Counted from the first letter of the stretch, positions 1-8,855 are shown. The stretch: 64,000 nt of DNA from a bacterium (GCA_028716845.1 JAQUPF010000003.1:124001-188000); one strand, 5' to 3'. Notes: generated by a model not told the origin, from the sequence alone. Translations and numbers: made by a program.

Positions 1-2711
1 CGGAAACGCATGACCACCGTGTGATCCCCCGCGGGGACCGGGACCGCCCTGAAGGCGTAGTGCGCCAGGTAGAGCGGCGCGGGGGCGCCGTCCACCTCCG
101 CCTCCCAGCCGGGGTAGGAGACGTCGCTCAGGAAGAGGAAACGGGGGCCGTCCGACGACGTCCTGAACTCGATCCGGTTGGGGGAGTACATCGTGATCTC
201 CGCGTCGCCGGGGGGCCCTTCGTCACCGCCGCCGCGCGGGTACCAGGCGGGCGGCGGCTCCTCGATGATGATCCGCGCCGACGGGTCGACGGAGCCGTCC
301 AGGAGCCGATCGAGGGCCTCCGCCCCGTCGCGGACCTGGAGGACGTCGCGCGCGAGGAACGCGCGCGGCATCGCCCGCCGGTACTCGTACACGATCACGC
401 CGTGGGCCTCGTCGCGGAAGACCGGCTCGTACCTTTCCTTTATCTCCTCGAGAACGCGGGCCCGGTCGGGGGGGGCGCAGTACACGCGCCTGAAGGTGAG
501 CTCGCCCCTGTCGTGCAGATAGCGGAGGTCCATCTGGTCGAAGGTGACGGGCGCGCCGAGGTCGAGCGCCGTCCGGTAGCAGGTTCCGGTGAGCGGCGCT
601 CCCCCCTCCGTCCACTCGTCCCAAGATTCCCATTCCTCCGCCCGCCGGTGGCGGACGAACGACGCCCGCCGCGGATCGTTCAGGTCGAAGACCTCGGCGG
701 TGTGGATGCCGGCGATGACCGGATGCTCGGCGACCTTCGCCTTCCCGAGGAAGAATTCCGCGAGCGCGACGACGGCGCCCTGGGGAGCGTCGGCGGCCCC
801 CTCGAGATACGACTGCATCACGATCTCGTCCGTCGTGACGGTGCCCCCCGGACGGATCGAATACGGCTCCCCCGGCCCGGCCGTCCGCTCCTCGAAGGCG
901 TCGTGGAGGATGCGCAGCGGGACGTCGAGCTCCCCCTTGCTCACGACGTACCTGACACCGAACAGATCGATGACCGGCGAGGTGAGGTCCCTGATCCGGG
1001 GATTGTACGCCACCGTGTCGATCACGATCTCGTAGCCCCTGTTCGCGGCCTTCATGAGGGAATCGTACCGCCGCACGTGGAGCGGCCCCCTGCACTGGAT
1101 GTCGTAGAGCCGGTAGAGGTTCGAGAGCTCCGGGTAGAGGAGCGGCACGGCGTCCGCGTCCATGAAGCGAGGCGAATAGTCGTGGACGTGCTTGTTGTAC
1201 GTGAAGAACCTGCCGAGCCCCGCCTTCTCGCGGAGGAAGGCGGCGGCGGCGGGCATGGCGTACTTCTCCCGGGCGTCGAAGAAGACGATGTGGGCCGCGT
1301 TCCGGTACGACTCGGCGAAGGCGAGGCCGAAGAGGAGGGCGACCGCGAGGCCGGCCCGGCGGCCTCCCATAAGAACGATGGCGGCGATTGCGAGCGCGGC
1401 GAGATAGAACGGCGCCACATTCCTGACAGCGGCGGCCGAGAGCGGGACGGCGCCGGCCCAGCCGGCCCCGAGCGCTTTTCCCGCCGTCAGGGCGGCGACG
1501 AGGATGAGGAGGGAGAGGAAGAACGCCGCGTCGGCCCGGCGGCGACCGCCCGCCGCGACCCGGAGGAGACGGTCCGCGCCGAATCCGGCGAGCGGGGCGA
1601 GGCAGAGCGGGACCGACCATATGAACCTGGCGGGATGATGAAAAAAGTCCGCACCCGGCACATAGGTAAAGAAAAGGCGGTAGAGGGGCGTATAGGAACC
1701 GAGGGCGAGGAGGTAGGTCACGACGAACGCAACGGCGAAGAAGCGCGCCGCTCCGTTCCTCCAATCCAGCGCCGCGCCGTAGAGGGAGAAGACGACGCCG
1801 GTCGCGCCGACGTAGGCGATGTGCACCCACCAGCCGGGCCAGTACCGCATGGCCGAGAGCAGGCACTCAAGCGCCTTCCCGTGGGGGACCGACATGGGCA
1901 CGGCCTTCTCGAAGGTGAACTGCTGGTACTGCCAGAGGGTGGAGAACTCGAGGAGGGGTATGATGTGCACCGCTGCGAGGCACGTCCCCAGGGTAACCGC
2001 CGCGGCGATACCCGCGAGCCGCCGGCCCGCCGCGCGCCACCCCGCGCCGCCACACGCGGCCACAACGGCGCGCCAGAGGACAAAGGCGGCGAAGAGGATG
2101 GAGAGGTTGTATGAGCTCTGAATGAAGGTGCACATCTGCATTCCCCAGAGGACGGCGAGGAAGAACAGGGCGGTCCGGCCGCCCCGTTCCATGTGGCGCA
2201 GCGCGAGGAGGAGGATGAGCGGGGAGAGGTGCCAAGCCCAGAACGCGCCGTAGAGAAGGAAGCCGTGGACGACCGGGTAGGAGAAGGCGTAGACCCCCGC
2301 TGCGAAGAATGCCGCCACGGGCGCGCCCCCGAGCGCTCGCACGAGGAAGTAGAGCGACACGGCGGCGACGGCGAAGTGGAGCACCGTGACGATCGTGAAC
2401 GAGGCCGCGGTGTCGAACAGCAGGTTCACCCATATCGGGGGATAGGCGATTGTGTAGTGCTGGTCGGCCATGAGGAGCATCCCCCCGTGCGCGTGGGGCG
2501 ACCAGAGCGGGAGGACGCCCTCACGGAGCATCGAGGAGAGCAGGTTCCACGCGGGGAAGAGCGAGAAGTACACCTCGTTGAGGTGGCCCGGGTCCCTGAT
2601 CCCCGGCGTGAGGCCGAGGAGCGTCGCCCGCCACCAGTAGAGGAAGACGGCGGCGACCGCGATGAGCGGCGGCATGAGGTCGCGGCCCGGTCCCTTCGGT
2701 TCCGTGGTCAT
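1..2711 (-). CDS. YfhO-like polytopic membrane protein (C-terminus cut by window edge)
   Basis: Reading the minus strand from the ATG at 2711 gives about 903 codons with no stop before the window edge, so the C-terminus is missing. The N-terminal two thirds alternates hydrophobic helices and short loops. The first long loop carries Pro/His-rich segments (LWSPHAHGG, DQHYTIAYPP) typical of YfhO/GT-C proteins. The last third is soluble and ends in a beta-rich segment, LFLSDVSYPGWEAEVDG, which strongly resembles the C-terminal hallmark of the YfhO family. B. subtilis YfhO and relatives help add sugars to lipid-linked or teichoic-acid glycans outside the membrane. An extended -10 (TGCTATAAT, 2762-2770) lies upstream. 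Substrate is unknown. Family assignment is good, exact role inferred. Confidence 0.85.
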   Translation of the reverse strand, partial: MTTEPKGPGRDLMPPLIAVAAVFLYWWRATLLGLTPGIRDPGHLNEVYFSLFPAWNLLSSMLREGVLPLWSPHAHGGMLLMADQHYTIAYPPIWVNLLFDTAASFTIVTVLHFAVAAVSLYFLVRALGGAPVAAFFAAGVYAFSYPVVHGFLLYGAFWAWHLSPLILLLALRHMERGGRTALFFLAVLWGMQMCTFIQSSYNLSILFAAFVLWRAVVAACGGAGWRAAGRRLAGIAAAVTLGTCLAAVHIIPLLEFSTLWQYQQFTFEKAVPMSVPHGKALECLLSAMRYWPGWWVHIAYVGATGVVFSLYGAALDWRNGAARFFAVAFVVTYLLALGSYTPLYRLFFTYVPGADFFHHPARFIWSVPLCLAPLAGFGADRLLRVAAGGRRRADAAFFLSLLILVAALTAGKALGAGWAGAVPLSAAAVRNVAPFYLAALAIAAIVLMGGRRAGLAVALLFGLAFAESYRNAAHIVFFDAREKYAMPAAAAFLREKAGLGRFFTYNKHVHDYSPRFMDADAVPLLYPELSNLYRLYDIQCRGPLHVRRYDSLMKAANRGYEIVIDTVAYNPRIRDLTSPVIDLFGVRYVVSKGELDVPLRILHDAFEERTAGPGEPYSIRPGGTVTTDEIVMQSYLEGAADAPQGAVVALAEFFLGKAKVAEHPVIAGIHTAEVFDLNDPRRASFVRHRRAEEWESWDEWTEGGAPLTGTCYRTALDLGAPVTFDQMDLRYLHDRGELTFRRVYCAPPDRARVLEEIKERYEPVFRDEAHGVIVYEYRRAMPRAFLARDVLQVRDGAEALDRLLDGSVDPSARIIIEEPPPAWYPRGGGDEGPPGDAEITMYSPNRIEFRTSSDGPRFLFLSDVSYPGWEAEVDGAPAPLYLAHYAFRAVPVPAGDHTVVMRF

Positions 2712-2761
2712 TGCGCGTTCCCGCGCGGCGGGCCCATGATGCCCGGCCGGCGCGGAGAATC

Positions 2762-2770
2762 ATTATAGCA
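2762..2770 (-). promoter_or_regulatory. Extended -10 promoter for the YfhO-like gene
   Basis: On the minus strand TGCTATAAT gives a perfect TATAAT with the TGn extension. It lies about 50 bases upstream of the ATG at 2711, in a short AT-rich patch inside GC-rich DNA. I see no good -35. Extended -10 promoters often dispense with one. Confidence 0.6.
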
Positions 2771-2813
2771 TGCGGGCCGGCCGCGGCCGCAAGCACCGCC
2801 TGCGGACATGAAG

Positions 2814-2990
2814 AACCAATCCACCGCGGATTCACACGGATCATCACGGATACGCACGGATGATACTTCCTCACGCCACAGAGATCACAGAGACCACGGA
2901 GAATCCGGAGCGTGCATCCCGTTCAATCCGCGGAAATCCGCGGCGAGGAGTTCATTGTCCCGTCCGCGGCGGAAGATCCGTTTGGGCTTG
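2814..2990. repeat. Intergenic CACGGAT repeat element, copy 1
   Basis: The 2712-3074 gap holds an element made of repeated CACGGAT units (2835-2861), a CACAGAGA-type stretch (2877-2900), and a distal part with GGAGTTCATTG and CGGCGGAAGATCCG. The segment 2824-2841 is inverted-repeat related (15 of 18 positions) to 2926-2943. Both ends resemble the element at about 33.58-33.72 kb: ACCAATCCACC near the left end and GTTCAT then GCGGCGGAA with CCGTTTG near the right end. The middle differs. Its function is unknown. Confidence 0.65.
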
Positions 2991-3074
2991 CTCCCCGTTC
3001 GGCGCCTGTGGTAGGGTATGCCCGATCCCGTGCCGCTCAGGCGGCGATGCACGGGACATCCGCGGAGGGGGGCC

Positions 3075-4049
3075 ATGCGGGGCGGGTTCTGGAAGGGGAG
3101 GCGGGTGCTCGTCACCGGCGCCGACGGCTTCATGGGATCGCACCTGGCCGACCGGCTCGTCGGCGAGGGGGCGCGGGTGTCGGTCTTCGTCCGCGGGAGC
3201 TCGACGGTCGGCACGACGCAGTACGCCCTCAAGAACATCGGGCACCTCCTGGGGCGGCTCGCGGAGATCATCACCGGCGACATCGGCAGCCCGGACGCCC
3301 GGCACCTCGCGATCAGGAACAGGCCCGACGTCATCTTCCACCTCGCCGCGGACGCCTACGTCCCCAACTCCTTCGCCCACCCGCTCGAGGTGATGGAGAC
3401 GAACGTTATCGGCACGCTCAACATGCTCCACGCCGTCAAGGAGGGGAGGCGGATCTCCCGGATCGTCTGCACCTCGTCGAGCGAGATCTACGGGCTGACG
3501 ATCGGGAAGGCGATCGGCGAGGAGCACCCGCTCTACCCGTCCTCGCCCTACGCGGCGAGCAAGGCCGCCGCCGACCGGTACGCCTACGCGTACTGGAACA
3601 CCTACCGCCTCCCCGTCGCCATCATCCGGCCGTTCAACACCTACGGCCCCCGCCACACCTACGACGTCATCCCGAAGTTCATCACCCTCGCGCTCGCGGG
3701 CGCCCCCCTCACCATCCACGGCACCGGCAGGCAGTCCCGGGACTTCACCTACGTCGACGACATGGTCGAGGCGTTCCTCGTCATGGGCAGCCACCCCGAC
3801 GCGGTCGGGAGGGCCGTGAACTTCGGCACCGGGAAGGCGGTCGAGATCAACTACATCGCGCGCGCCGTCAGGCGGATCGCGGGCTCGGCCTCCCGTATCG
3901 TCCACACCGCCGACCGGCAGGCGCAGGTGCCGAAGCTCCAGTGCGACTTCTCGCTCGCGAGGAAGCTGTTCGGCTGGAGGCCGCGGATCGGCATCGACGA
4001 GGGTCTTCGGAGGAACATCGAATGGGCGCGGGAAAACCCCGGCCGGTAA
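3075..4049 (+). CDS. NAD-dependent SDR nucleotide-sugar 4,6-dehydratase/epimerase
   Basis: Extended short-chain dehydrogenase of 324 aa. The Rossmann motif TGADGFMGSH is near residue 13, the catalytic serine region TSSSEIYG near 135, and the Tyr/Lys pair in YAASKAAADRYAY near 160. The RPFNTYGPRH and DFTYVDDM motifs are typical of dTDP-glucose/GDP-mannose dehydratases and UDP-sugar epimerases or decarboxylases. The ATG at 3075 follows a G-rich ribosome site (ggaggggggcc). An upstream ATG at 3018 would add 19 non-conserved residues. It probably makes a 4-keto-6-deoxy or epimerised nucleotide sugar in the cytoplasm. It overlaps the acetyltransferase gene by 28 bases. A LegB-like 4,6-dehydratase is a reasonable guess, but the substrate cannot be read from sequence. 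Confidence 0.9.
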   Translation: MRGGFWKGRRVLVTGADGFMGSHLADRLVGEGARVSVFVRGSSTVGTTQYALKNIGHLLGRLAEIITGDIGSPDARHLAIRNRPDVIFHLAADAYVPNSFAHPLEVMETNVIGTLNMLHAVKEGRRISRIVCTSSSEIYGLTIGKAIGEEHPLYPSSPYAASKAAADRYAYAYWNTYRLPVAIIRPFNTYGPRHTYDVIPKFITLALAGAPLTIHGTGRQSRDFTYVDDMVEAFLVMGSHPDAVGRAVNFGTGKAVEINYIARAVRRIAGSASRIVHTADRQAQVPKLQCDFSLARKLFGWRPRIGIDEGLRRNIEWARENPGR

Positions 4050-4555
4050 CGAAGGCCGTCATCGACCGGCGGGCGGTCGTGGCGAGGTCCGCGAGGATCG
4101 GCGCCGGCACGAGGGTGTGGGCGTTCGCCCAGATCGGCGACGGCGCCGTGATCGGCCGGAACTGCGTCATCGGGAACGGCGCCTACGTCGACCGGACGGT
4201 CGTCGTCGGCGACAACGTCCGCATCCACAACCGCGCCCTCCTCTACCGCCCCCTCGTCGTCGAGGACGACTGCTTCATCGGCCCCGGCGCCTGCTTCACG
4301 AACGACAAGTATCCGCGCGCCGGCGCGACCCGCGACCTGTCGGGCGTCTCCTGGCGCGTCGGGAAGGGCGCCTCGATCGGGGCGAACGCGACCATCCTTC
4401 CCGACGTGCACATCGGCCGGGGCGCGGTCGTCGGGGCGGGCGCCGTCGTCACGAAATCCGTGCCCGACGGGGCCGTCGTCTGCGGGAATCCCGCGCGGAT
4501 CATCCGGCGACGCGCGCCGCGGGGAAGGCGGCATGAGCGGCCCGCGCGCGGGTGA
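4022..4555 (+). CDS. Hexapeptide-repeat (left-handed beta-helix) N-acetyltransferase, WbpD/FdtC-like
   Basis: 177 aa starting at ATG 4022, inside the end of the dehydratase gene. Residues about 10-160 are hexapeptide repeats (IGAGTRVW, IGDGAVIGRN, IGRGAVVGAGAVVTKSV), followed by the CGNPARIIRR tail seen in sugar O/N-acyltransferases. The sequence FTNDKYPRA is characteristic of the WbpD/WlbB/FdtC group, which acetylate a 3-amino (or 4-amino) group of a nucleotide-linked sugar using acetyl-CoA. With the adjacent dehydratase this points to an N-acetylated amino-deoxy sugar. The matching aminotransferase would be the distant DegT gene at 38.5 kb (inference). It overlaps the next gene by 23 bases. 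Confidence 0.88.
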   Translation: MGAGKPRPVTKAVIDRRAVVARSARIGAGTRVWAFAQIGDGAVIGRNCVIGNGAYVDRTVVVGDNVRIHNRALLYRPLVVEDDCFIGPGACFTNDKYPRAGATRDLSGVSWRVGKGASIGANATILPDVHIGRGAVVGAGAVVTKSVPDGAVVCGNPARIIRRRAPRGRRHERPARG

Positions 4556-5657
4556 TCCGGCGGTCGACCTCGCGGCGCGGTGGCTGCTCGAGTCCGGCAT
4601 CCAGTCGCCGGGGGGCGGTTTCCACGCCTGGTTCGATCTCGACGCCGGGCGCCCCTCCTTCCTCTACACCGAGATCACGGGCTACGGGATCACCACCCTC
4701 CTCCTCCTCGCCCGCGTCTCGGGCGACCGGGGCCCCGTCGCGCGGGCGGTCCGGGCGGCCGAATGGATCCTGTCGGCCGCCGCCCACCCGTGCGGCGGCG
4801 TCCTGACGCGGCTCTACGCCGGCGGCGAGGACGCGGATCCGCTCTACTCGTTCGAGGGCGGGCGCGTCTTCTCCTTCGACACCGCGATGGTCCTCTACGG
4901 CATGGTGCTCCTCGCGCGGGAGACGGGCGAGCGGCGCTTCCTCGACGCCGCGCGCTCGATGGCCCTCTTCCTCACGGACCGGATGCAGGCCGCCGACGGC
5001 TCCCTCCTCCCCGTCTTCGACGGCCGCCGCGGCGCCCCCTTCATCCCCGGCGGTTCGAAGTGGTCGGACCAGGCCGGCCCGTTCCACGCGAAGGCGGCCC
5101 TCGGCCTCGTCGAGATCTTCAGGGACACGGGCGAGAACCGGTACAGGGACTCGGCCGTGCGGCTCTGCGACTTCGCCCTCGCCGCGCAGGAGGAGTCGGG
5201 CAGGTTCATCACCGGCGGCCGCTCGGCGACGACGAACCTCCACCCCCACTGCTACGCGGCCGAGGGGCTCCTCTACGCCGGCGGGGCGCTCGGGATCCCC
5301 CGCTTCGTCGATGCCGCCCGCCGGGGCGCGGAGTGGGCGCTCCGCGCGGCGGACGGCGGGCGCGGCGGCGAGACCTTCGACCCGTCGGCGGGGCGCTTCA
5401 GCGGCGCCGTGCGGACGGACGTCCTCGCCCAGGCGACGCGCCTCGCCGCCCTCCTCTGCCCCGGCGGGGGACCCGACGGACTGAGGGATGCACTGCGCGC
5501 GCGGCAGTACCTCGGCGACGCCCCCGGCGGGCGCGGCGGTTTCCTCTACCGCGGCGACGGCCGGCACGTGAATTCGTGGTGCACCATGTTCGCGATCCAT
5601 GCGCTCGCCCTCGCGTCCGAGCCGGACGCCGCGCGCGAGGCGGCGATCTTCGTCTAG
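4533..5657 (+). CDS. Alpha/alpha-toroid (six-hairpin-like) protein of a sugar-nucleotide operon
   Basis: 374 aa soluble protein with no signal peptide. Regularly spaced helical repeats contain small-residue and aromatic motifs (FLYTEITGYGITTLLLLA, FSFDTAMVLYGMVLLA, WSDQAGPFHAKAALGLVEIF, NLHPHCYAAEGLLYAGG, NSWCTMFAIHALALA). This pattern is typical of alpha/alpha six-barrel folds such as epimerases of the N-acylglucosamine 2-epimerase type, unsaturated glycosidases, and the VpsJ-like proteins of polysaccharide clusters. The ATG at 4533 overlaps the acetyltransferase gene, and wecB follows after 12 bases. A role in glycan assembly or sugar isomerisation is plausible, but no catalytic residues can be assigned. 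Confidence 0.8.
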   Translation: MSGPRAGDPAVDLAARWLLESGIQSPGGGFHAWFDLDAGRPSFLYTEITGYGITTLLLLARVSGDRGPVARAVRAAEWILSAAAHPCGGVLTRLYAGGEDADPLYSFEGGRVFSFDTAMVLYGMVLLARETGERRFLDAARSMALFLTDRMQAADGSLLPVFDGRRGAPFIPGGSKWSDQAGPFHAKAALGLVEIFRDTGENRYRDSAVRLCDFALAAQEESGRFITGGRSATTNLHPHCYAAEGLLYAGGALGIPRFVDAARRGAEWALRAADGGRGGETFDPSAGRFSGAVRTDVLAQATRLAALLCPGGGPDGLRDALRARQYLGDAPGGRGGFLYRGDGRHVNSWCTMFAIHALALASEPDAAREAAIFV

Positions 5658-5669
5658 GGAGGACACCCG

Positions 5670-6791
5670 ATGGGCGGCAGGACCCTCTGCTTCGTCTTCG
5701 GCACGCGGCCCGAGATCATCAAGCTCGGCCCGCTCATCAGGCTGTGCCGGGAGGAGCGGGTCCCGTTCTTCTGCATCCACACCGGCCAGCACTACTCGCG
5801 CGCGATGGACGAGGTCTTCTTCGAGGAGCTCGGCCTCCCGATGCCCCGCTACCGGCTCAGCATACGCTCCAAGGCCCCCCACCGGCAGGGGGATCACACC
5901 GGCCGCATGCTCATCGAGATCGAGAAGATCCTCCTCGACCGCTTCCCCTTCTGCGTGGTGGTCCAGGGCGACACGAACACGGCCTTCGCCGGGGCGCTCA
6001 CCGCCGAGAAGATCTCCACCACCGAGAGCTTCATGGGCTACCACATACGGGTCGCCCACGTCGAGGCGGGCCTCCGGAGCTACGACCGGTCGATGCCGGA
6101 GGAGACCAACCGGTTCATCGCCGACCACCTCTCCGACTTCCTCTTCGTCCCCACCGCCGAGGAGCGGAAGATCCTCCTCCGGGAGGGGGTGCCGCGCGCC
6201 GCCATCCACGTGACCGGCAACACCATCGTGGACGCCGTGCGGCAGTCGATCCCCGCCGCGGAGCGGCGGAGCCGCATCCTCGAGACGCTCCGGCTGCCGC
6301 CGGGCTCGTACCTCCTCCTCACCCTCCACCGCCAGGAGAACGTGGACTCGCGGGAGGTCTTCGCCGGGATACTCGAGGGGCTCTCGATGGCGATGCGCGC
6401 CCTCGGCCGGCCGATCGTCTTCCCGATGCACCCCCGGACCGCCAAGATGGTGGAGCGGTTCGGCGTCGCGATGCCCGAAGGCGTGCGCGTCCTCCCGCCG
6501 CTCGGCTTCCTCGACTTCCTGCGCTTGGAGGCGAACGCGGCGATGGTCTTCACCGACTCCGGCGGCGTCCAGGAGGAGACCTGCATCCTCGGCGTCCCCT
6601 GCGTCACGCTCCGGACGAGCACCGAGCGCCCGGAGACCGTCGCCGTCGGCTCCAACGTCGTCGCGGGGACCGCCCCGCGCGGGATCGTGCGCGCGGCGCG
6701 GCGGATGGCGGGGGCGCGGCGGCGGTGGCGGAACCCGTTCGGGGACGGACGGAGCGCCCGGCGGATGCTGGAGATACTGCGCAGGGAATGA
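5670..6791 (+). CDS. wecB: Non-hydrolysing UDP-N-acetylglucosamine 2-epimerase
   Basis: 373 aa, the usual length. Family motifs are all present: GTRPEIIKLGPLI at the N-terminus, HTGQHYSRAMDEVFF, VQGDTNTAFAGAL, VAHVEAGLRSYDRSMPEETN, VTGNTIVDAV, LLTLHRQENVD, and FTDSGGVQEE with the STERPET region near the C-terminus. The enzyme interconverts UDP-GlcNAc and UDP-ManNAc in the cytoplasm and feeds ManNAc-type residues into surface glycans. A related UDP-sugar is possible for this homologue. Its ATG has a clear GGAGG 7 bases upstream. It ends the plus-strand operon, and its TGA abuts the TCA stop of the converging radical SAM gene. Confidence 0.93.
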   Translation: MGGRTLCFVFGTRPEIIKLGPLIRLCREERVPFFCIHTGQHYSRAMDEVFFEELGLPMPRYRLSIRSKAPHRQGDHTGRMLIEIEKILLDRFPFCVVVQGDTNTAFAGALTAEKISTTESFMGYHIRVAHVEAGLRSYDRSMPEETNRFIADHLSDFLFVPTAEERKILLREGVPRAAIHVTGNTIVDAVRQSIPAAERRSRILETLRLPPGSYLLLTLHRQENVDSREVFAGILEGLSMAMRALGRPIVFPMHPRTAKMVERFGVAMPEGVRVLPPLGFLDFLRLEANAAMVFTDSGGVQEETCILGVPCVTLRTSTERPETVAVGSNVVAGTAPRGIVRAARRMAGARRRWRNPFGDGRSARRMLEILRRE

Positions 6792-7892
6792 TCAGCGCCC
6801 CCGGCCGAGGAGCGAGCGGGCGAGGAGGAGGGGGGCGAACATCGCGTTGATCTCCAGGTGGCAGACGTAGTGGCAGTCGCGGCAGCCGAGCAGCCCCCTT
6901 CTGAGCGTGGCGTAGCGCGGCGACCGCCAGAGTTCCCGGAGCGGCGCCTCCTCGATCGATGCCGCCGGCGTCCCCCGATTCAACGCCATGTAGCAGGGGA
7001 AGACGTCGCCGTGGCAGTCCACGAAGATGGACGAGTAGCCGGCGAGGCACCTGATCGGCGGCCGCCCGCCCCGGTACTTCCCCATGAGGAGCCGGATGCA
7101 GGCGTCGGAGTTGTCCACGATGCCGCCCTCCCCCTTCCGGTCGAGGAAGCGCCGGAGCGAAGCGAGGATCGCCTCCCGCTGGCCGTCATCGAAAACGGCG
7201 TGCGCCTCGCCGCTCCCCTCGGCGCTGAAGAAGCTGACGTTGTCCGCCCCGAGCCGGCGGGCGAGCGCCGCGATTTCGTCGAGCATGCGGGCGTTCTCCG
7301 GCAGGATGACCGCCGAGAGAGAGAGGATGAGGCCGCTCCCGCGGCGCTTCCGGGCCTCGAGGACGTGCCGCGCCGCCGCGACGGCCCGGTCGAACGCGCC
7401 GGGGACGCGCCTGATCCCGTCGTGCACCTCGGCCGTGGGGCCGTCGACGGAGATGGTGAGCGCGTCGAGCCCCGCGGCCACGAGCCGGTCTGCGGCCGGC
7501 GCGTCTAGCGTGAGGGCGTTCGTCGCCATCTGCGCGAGCGCCCCCCGCGCCTTGGCGTGCGCGATGAGGTCGAAGATGTCCGCCCGCAGCATCGGCTCGC
7601 CGCCGGTGATGGCGATGTTGTCGATCCCGAGGGCAACGAGGTCGTCGATCACCGCCTTCATCCGCTCCGTGCCATACTCCTCCCGGCCGGCGCGCGCGGG
7701 GAAGTCGCACATGCGGCAGCGAGCGTTGCAGCGGTAGGTCACCGCGACGCAGCCGAGGACGGGCGCGGCGAGGGCGAGGCCGGTGCAGCGCGAGACGAGG
7801 CAGGCGGGGTATTTCAAAACGGACCGGAGGAGCGCGCGGTACTGGCGGGCGGCGAGGCGGCGCATGAAGAAGGAGGCGTATTTTCGTCTCAT
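6792..7892 (-). CDS. Radical SAM protein with C-terminal cysteine cluster (no B12 domain)
   Basis: 366 aa. CxxxCxxC (CNARCRMC) lies near residue 55, followed by the ITGGEPMLR motif, so this is an ordinary radical SAM core without an N-terminal cobalamin domain. The C-terminus has SPASM/twitch-like cysteines (IRCLAGYSSIFVDCHGDVFPC) and a CxxCxxxCHLEINAMF tail. The tail closely matches that of the protein encoded at 62838-63911. Such proteins typically carry an auxiliary Fe-S cluster. The start at 7892 is chosen because ATGA overlaps the TGA of the glycosyltransferase, implying coupled translation. Substrate unknown. Confidence 0.85.
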   Translation of the reverse strand: MRRKYASFFMRRLAARQYRALLRSVLKYPACLVSRCTGLALAAPVLGCVAVTYRCNARCRMCDFPARAGREEYGTERMKAVIDDLVALGIDNIAITGGEPMLRADIFDLIAHAKARGALAQMATNALTLDAPAADRLVAAGLDALTISVDGPTAEVHDGIRRVPGAFDRAVAAARHVLEARKRRGSGLILSLSAVILPENARMLDEIAALARRLGADNVSFFSAEGSGEAHAVFDDGQREAILASLRRFLDRKGEGGIVDNSDACIRLLMGKYRGGRPPIRCLAGYSSIFVDCHGDVFPCYMALNRGTPAASIEEAPLRELWRSPRYATLRRGLLGCRDCHYVCHLEINAMFAPLLLARSLLGRGR

Positions 7893-8653
7893 CGCCGGTG
7901 CGGCGGCCGTTCGGTCCAGAGGGCGACCCTGAGCCGGACGAGCATCGCGAGGGTGGAGAAGATGTTCCGGGCGACCCGCATCTTGCTCACCCCCCCCTTC
8001 CGGTCGTACCGAAGCACGATCGGGATCTCGGCGACGATGGCGCCCATCCCCCCGAGCCGGAGGATGAGCTCGGAGGCGCAGGAGAACTCCCGCCCCTCGA
8101 TGAGCCGGCCGCCGTACCGGTCGAAGGCTGCGGCGAGGATCGCCGTCCGGTAGGCTCTGAATCCGCTCGTGTAGTCGCTCACGCCCTTGTTCGGGAAGAG
8201 CAGCTTCATGACGAGCGCCCCGCCGAGGCTGAGCGCCCGCCGCGCGGCCGGGAGCCCCACGACACGGGCGCCGCGCCTGAAGCGGGAGGCGACGACGACG
8301 TCGAAACCCTCCGTTATCCGGTCCGCCATCCGGAAGATCTGCTCCGGGTTCTGCGTATCGTCCCCCTCGAGCATGACCGCGACGTCGTCCCCGCCGGCTG
8401 AGAGCTCGACCGCCTTCCGGAGGAGGGCCTCCATCCCGGCGCGGAGGCCGCGGTTCACGCCGCCGCGGATGACGGTCACGGGCATGGAGGCGGCGTACCC
8501 CTCGGCGATGTCGGCGGTCCCATCGGTGCTGCCGTCGTCGTACACGAGGACGCGGTACGGATACCCGCGCCGCTCCATCGCCGCTCTCGTCCGATCGAGG
8601 ACACGGCCGATGGCCGCCCGCTCGTTGTACGCCGGCACGCAGATGTAGTGCAC
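7889..8653 (-). CDS. Family 2 glycosyltransferase, dolichol-phosphate-mannose-synthase type
   Basis: 254 aa GT-A fold: CVPAYNERAAIG at the N-terminus, VYDDGSTDGTADI near residue 40, and a metal-binding region MLEGDDTQNPEQ near 95. A later segment, GVSDYTSGFRAYR, is typical of DPM1-like enzymes that move a sugar from a nucleotide donor to polyprenyl phosphate. There are no membrane helices beyond a weak C-terminal hydrophobic stretch. It leads a two-gene operon with the radical SAM gene (4-base overlap). Its promoter is probably at 8697-8724. It likely supplies a lipid-linked sugar to one of the GT-C enzymes (inference). Confidence 0.88.
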   Translation of the reverse strand: MHYICVPAYNERAAIGRVLDRTRAAMERRGYPYRVLVYDDGSTDGTADIAEGYAASMPVTVIRGGVNRGLRAGMEALLRKAVELSAGGDDVAVMLEGDDTQNPEQIFRMADRITEGFDVVVASRFRRGARVVGLPAARRALSLGGALVMKLLFPNKGVSDYTSGFRAYRTAILAAAFDRYGGRLIEGREFSCASELILRLGGMGAIVAEIPIVLRYDRKGGVSKMRVARNIFSTLAMLVRLRVALWTERPPHRR

Positions 8654-8696
8654 GGGTGCTCCTCAAAGGATCTGCCGAAAGACGGTGCGAGGCCAC

Positions 8697-8724
8697 ATGA
8701 TATCACATGGCGCGACCTTTTCAA
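8697..8724 (-). promoter_or_regulatory. Promoter for the GT2/radical SAM operon
   Basis: On the minus strand TTGAAA (8719-8724), a 16-base spacer and TATCAT (8697-8702) with an upstream TG (TGATATCAT). It lies about 45 bases before the ATG at 8653, in an AT-rich patch, and is divergent from the plus-strand promoter at 8795. Confidence 0.55.
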
Positions 8725-8794
8725 CGACAATGCACACTGCCGGCACCGCGCGGCTTCCCCCCGGAAGAAAAGAATTCAACCCGGGAAATTGTTC

Positions 8795-8823
8795 TTGACA
8801 TCGGGGGGGGGATTTTGTATATA
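8795..8823 (+). promoter_or_regulatory. Near-consensus sigma70 promoter with a G-run spacer
   Basis: TTGACA (8795-8800), exactly 17 bases, then TATATA (8818-8823). The spacer contains an uninterrupted run of nine G. Transcription would begin about 25 bases before the ATG of the secreted-protein gene at 8856. Confidence 0.75.
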
Positions 8824-8855
8824 TAACCGAATAATCGAGCAGCAGAGGCGAAGCC

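Noticed and set aside
21-2114. Long plus-strand open frame (697 codons) opposite the YfhO-like gene
   Set aside because: Its translation is Arg/Glu/Pro-rich low-complexity typical of the antisense frame of a GC-rich gene. The minus strand reads as a coherent membrane protein with a recognisable C-terminal domain.
2877-2990. CRISPR-like interpretation of the CACGGAT/CACAGAGA repeats
   Set aside because: Units are short, irregular and not separated by unique spacers of constant length. No cas genes are present.
3018-3074. Upstream ATG start for the SDR dehydratase
   Set aside because: The extra 19 residues are not family-like. The ATG at 3075 directly follows a good ribosome site and the Rossmann motif.
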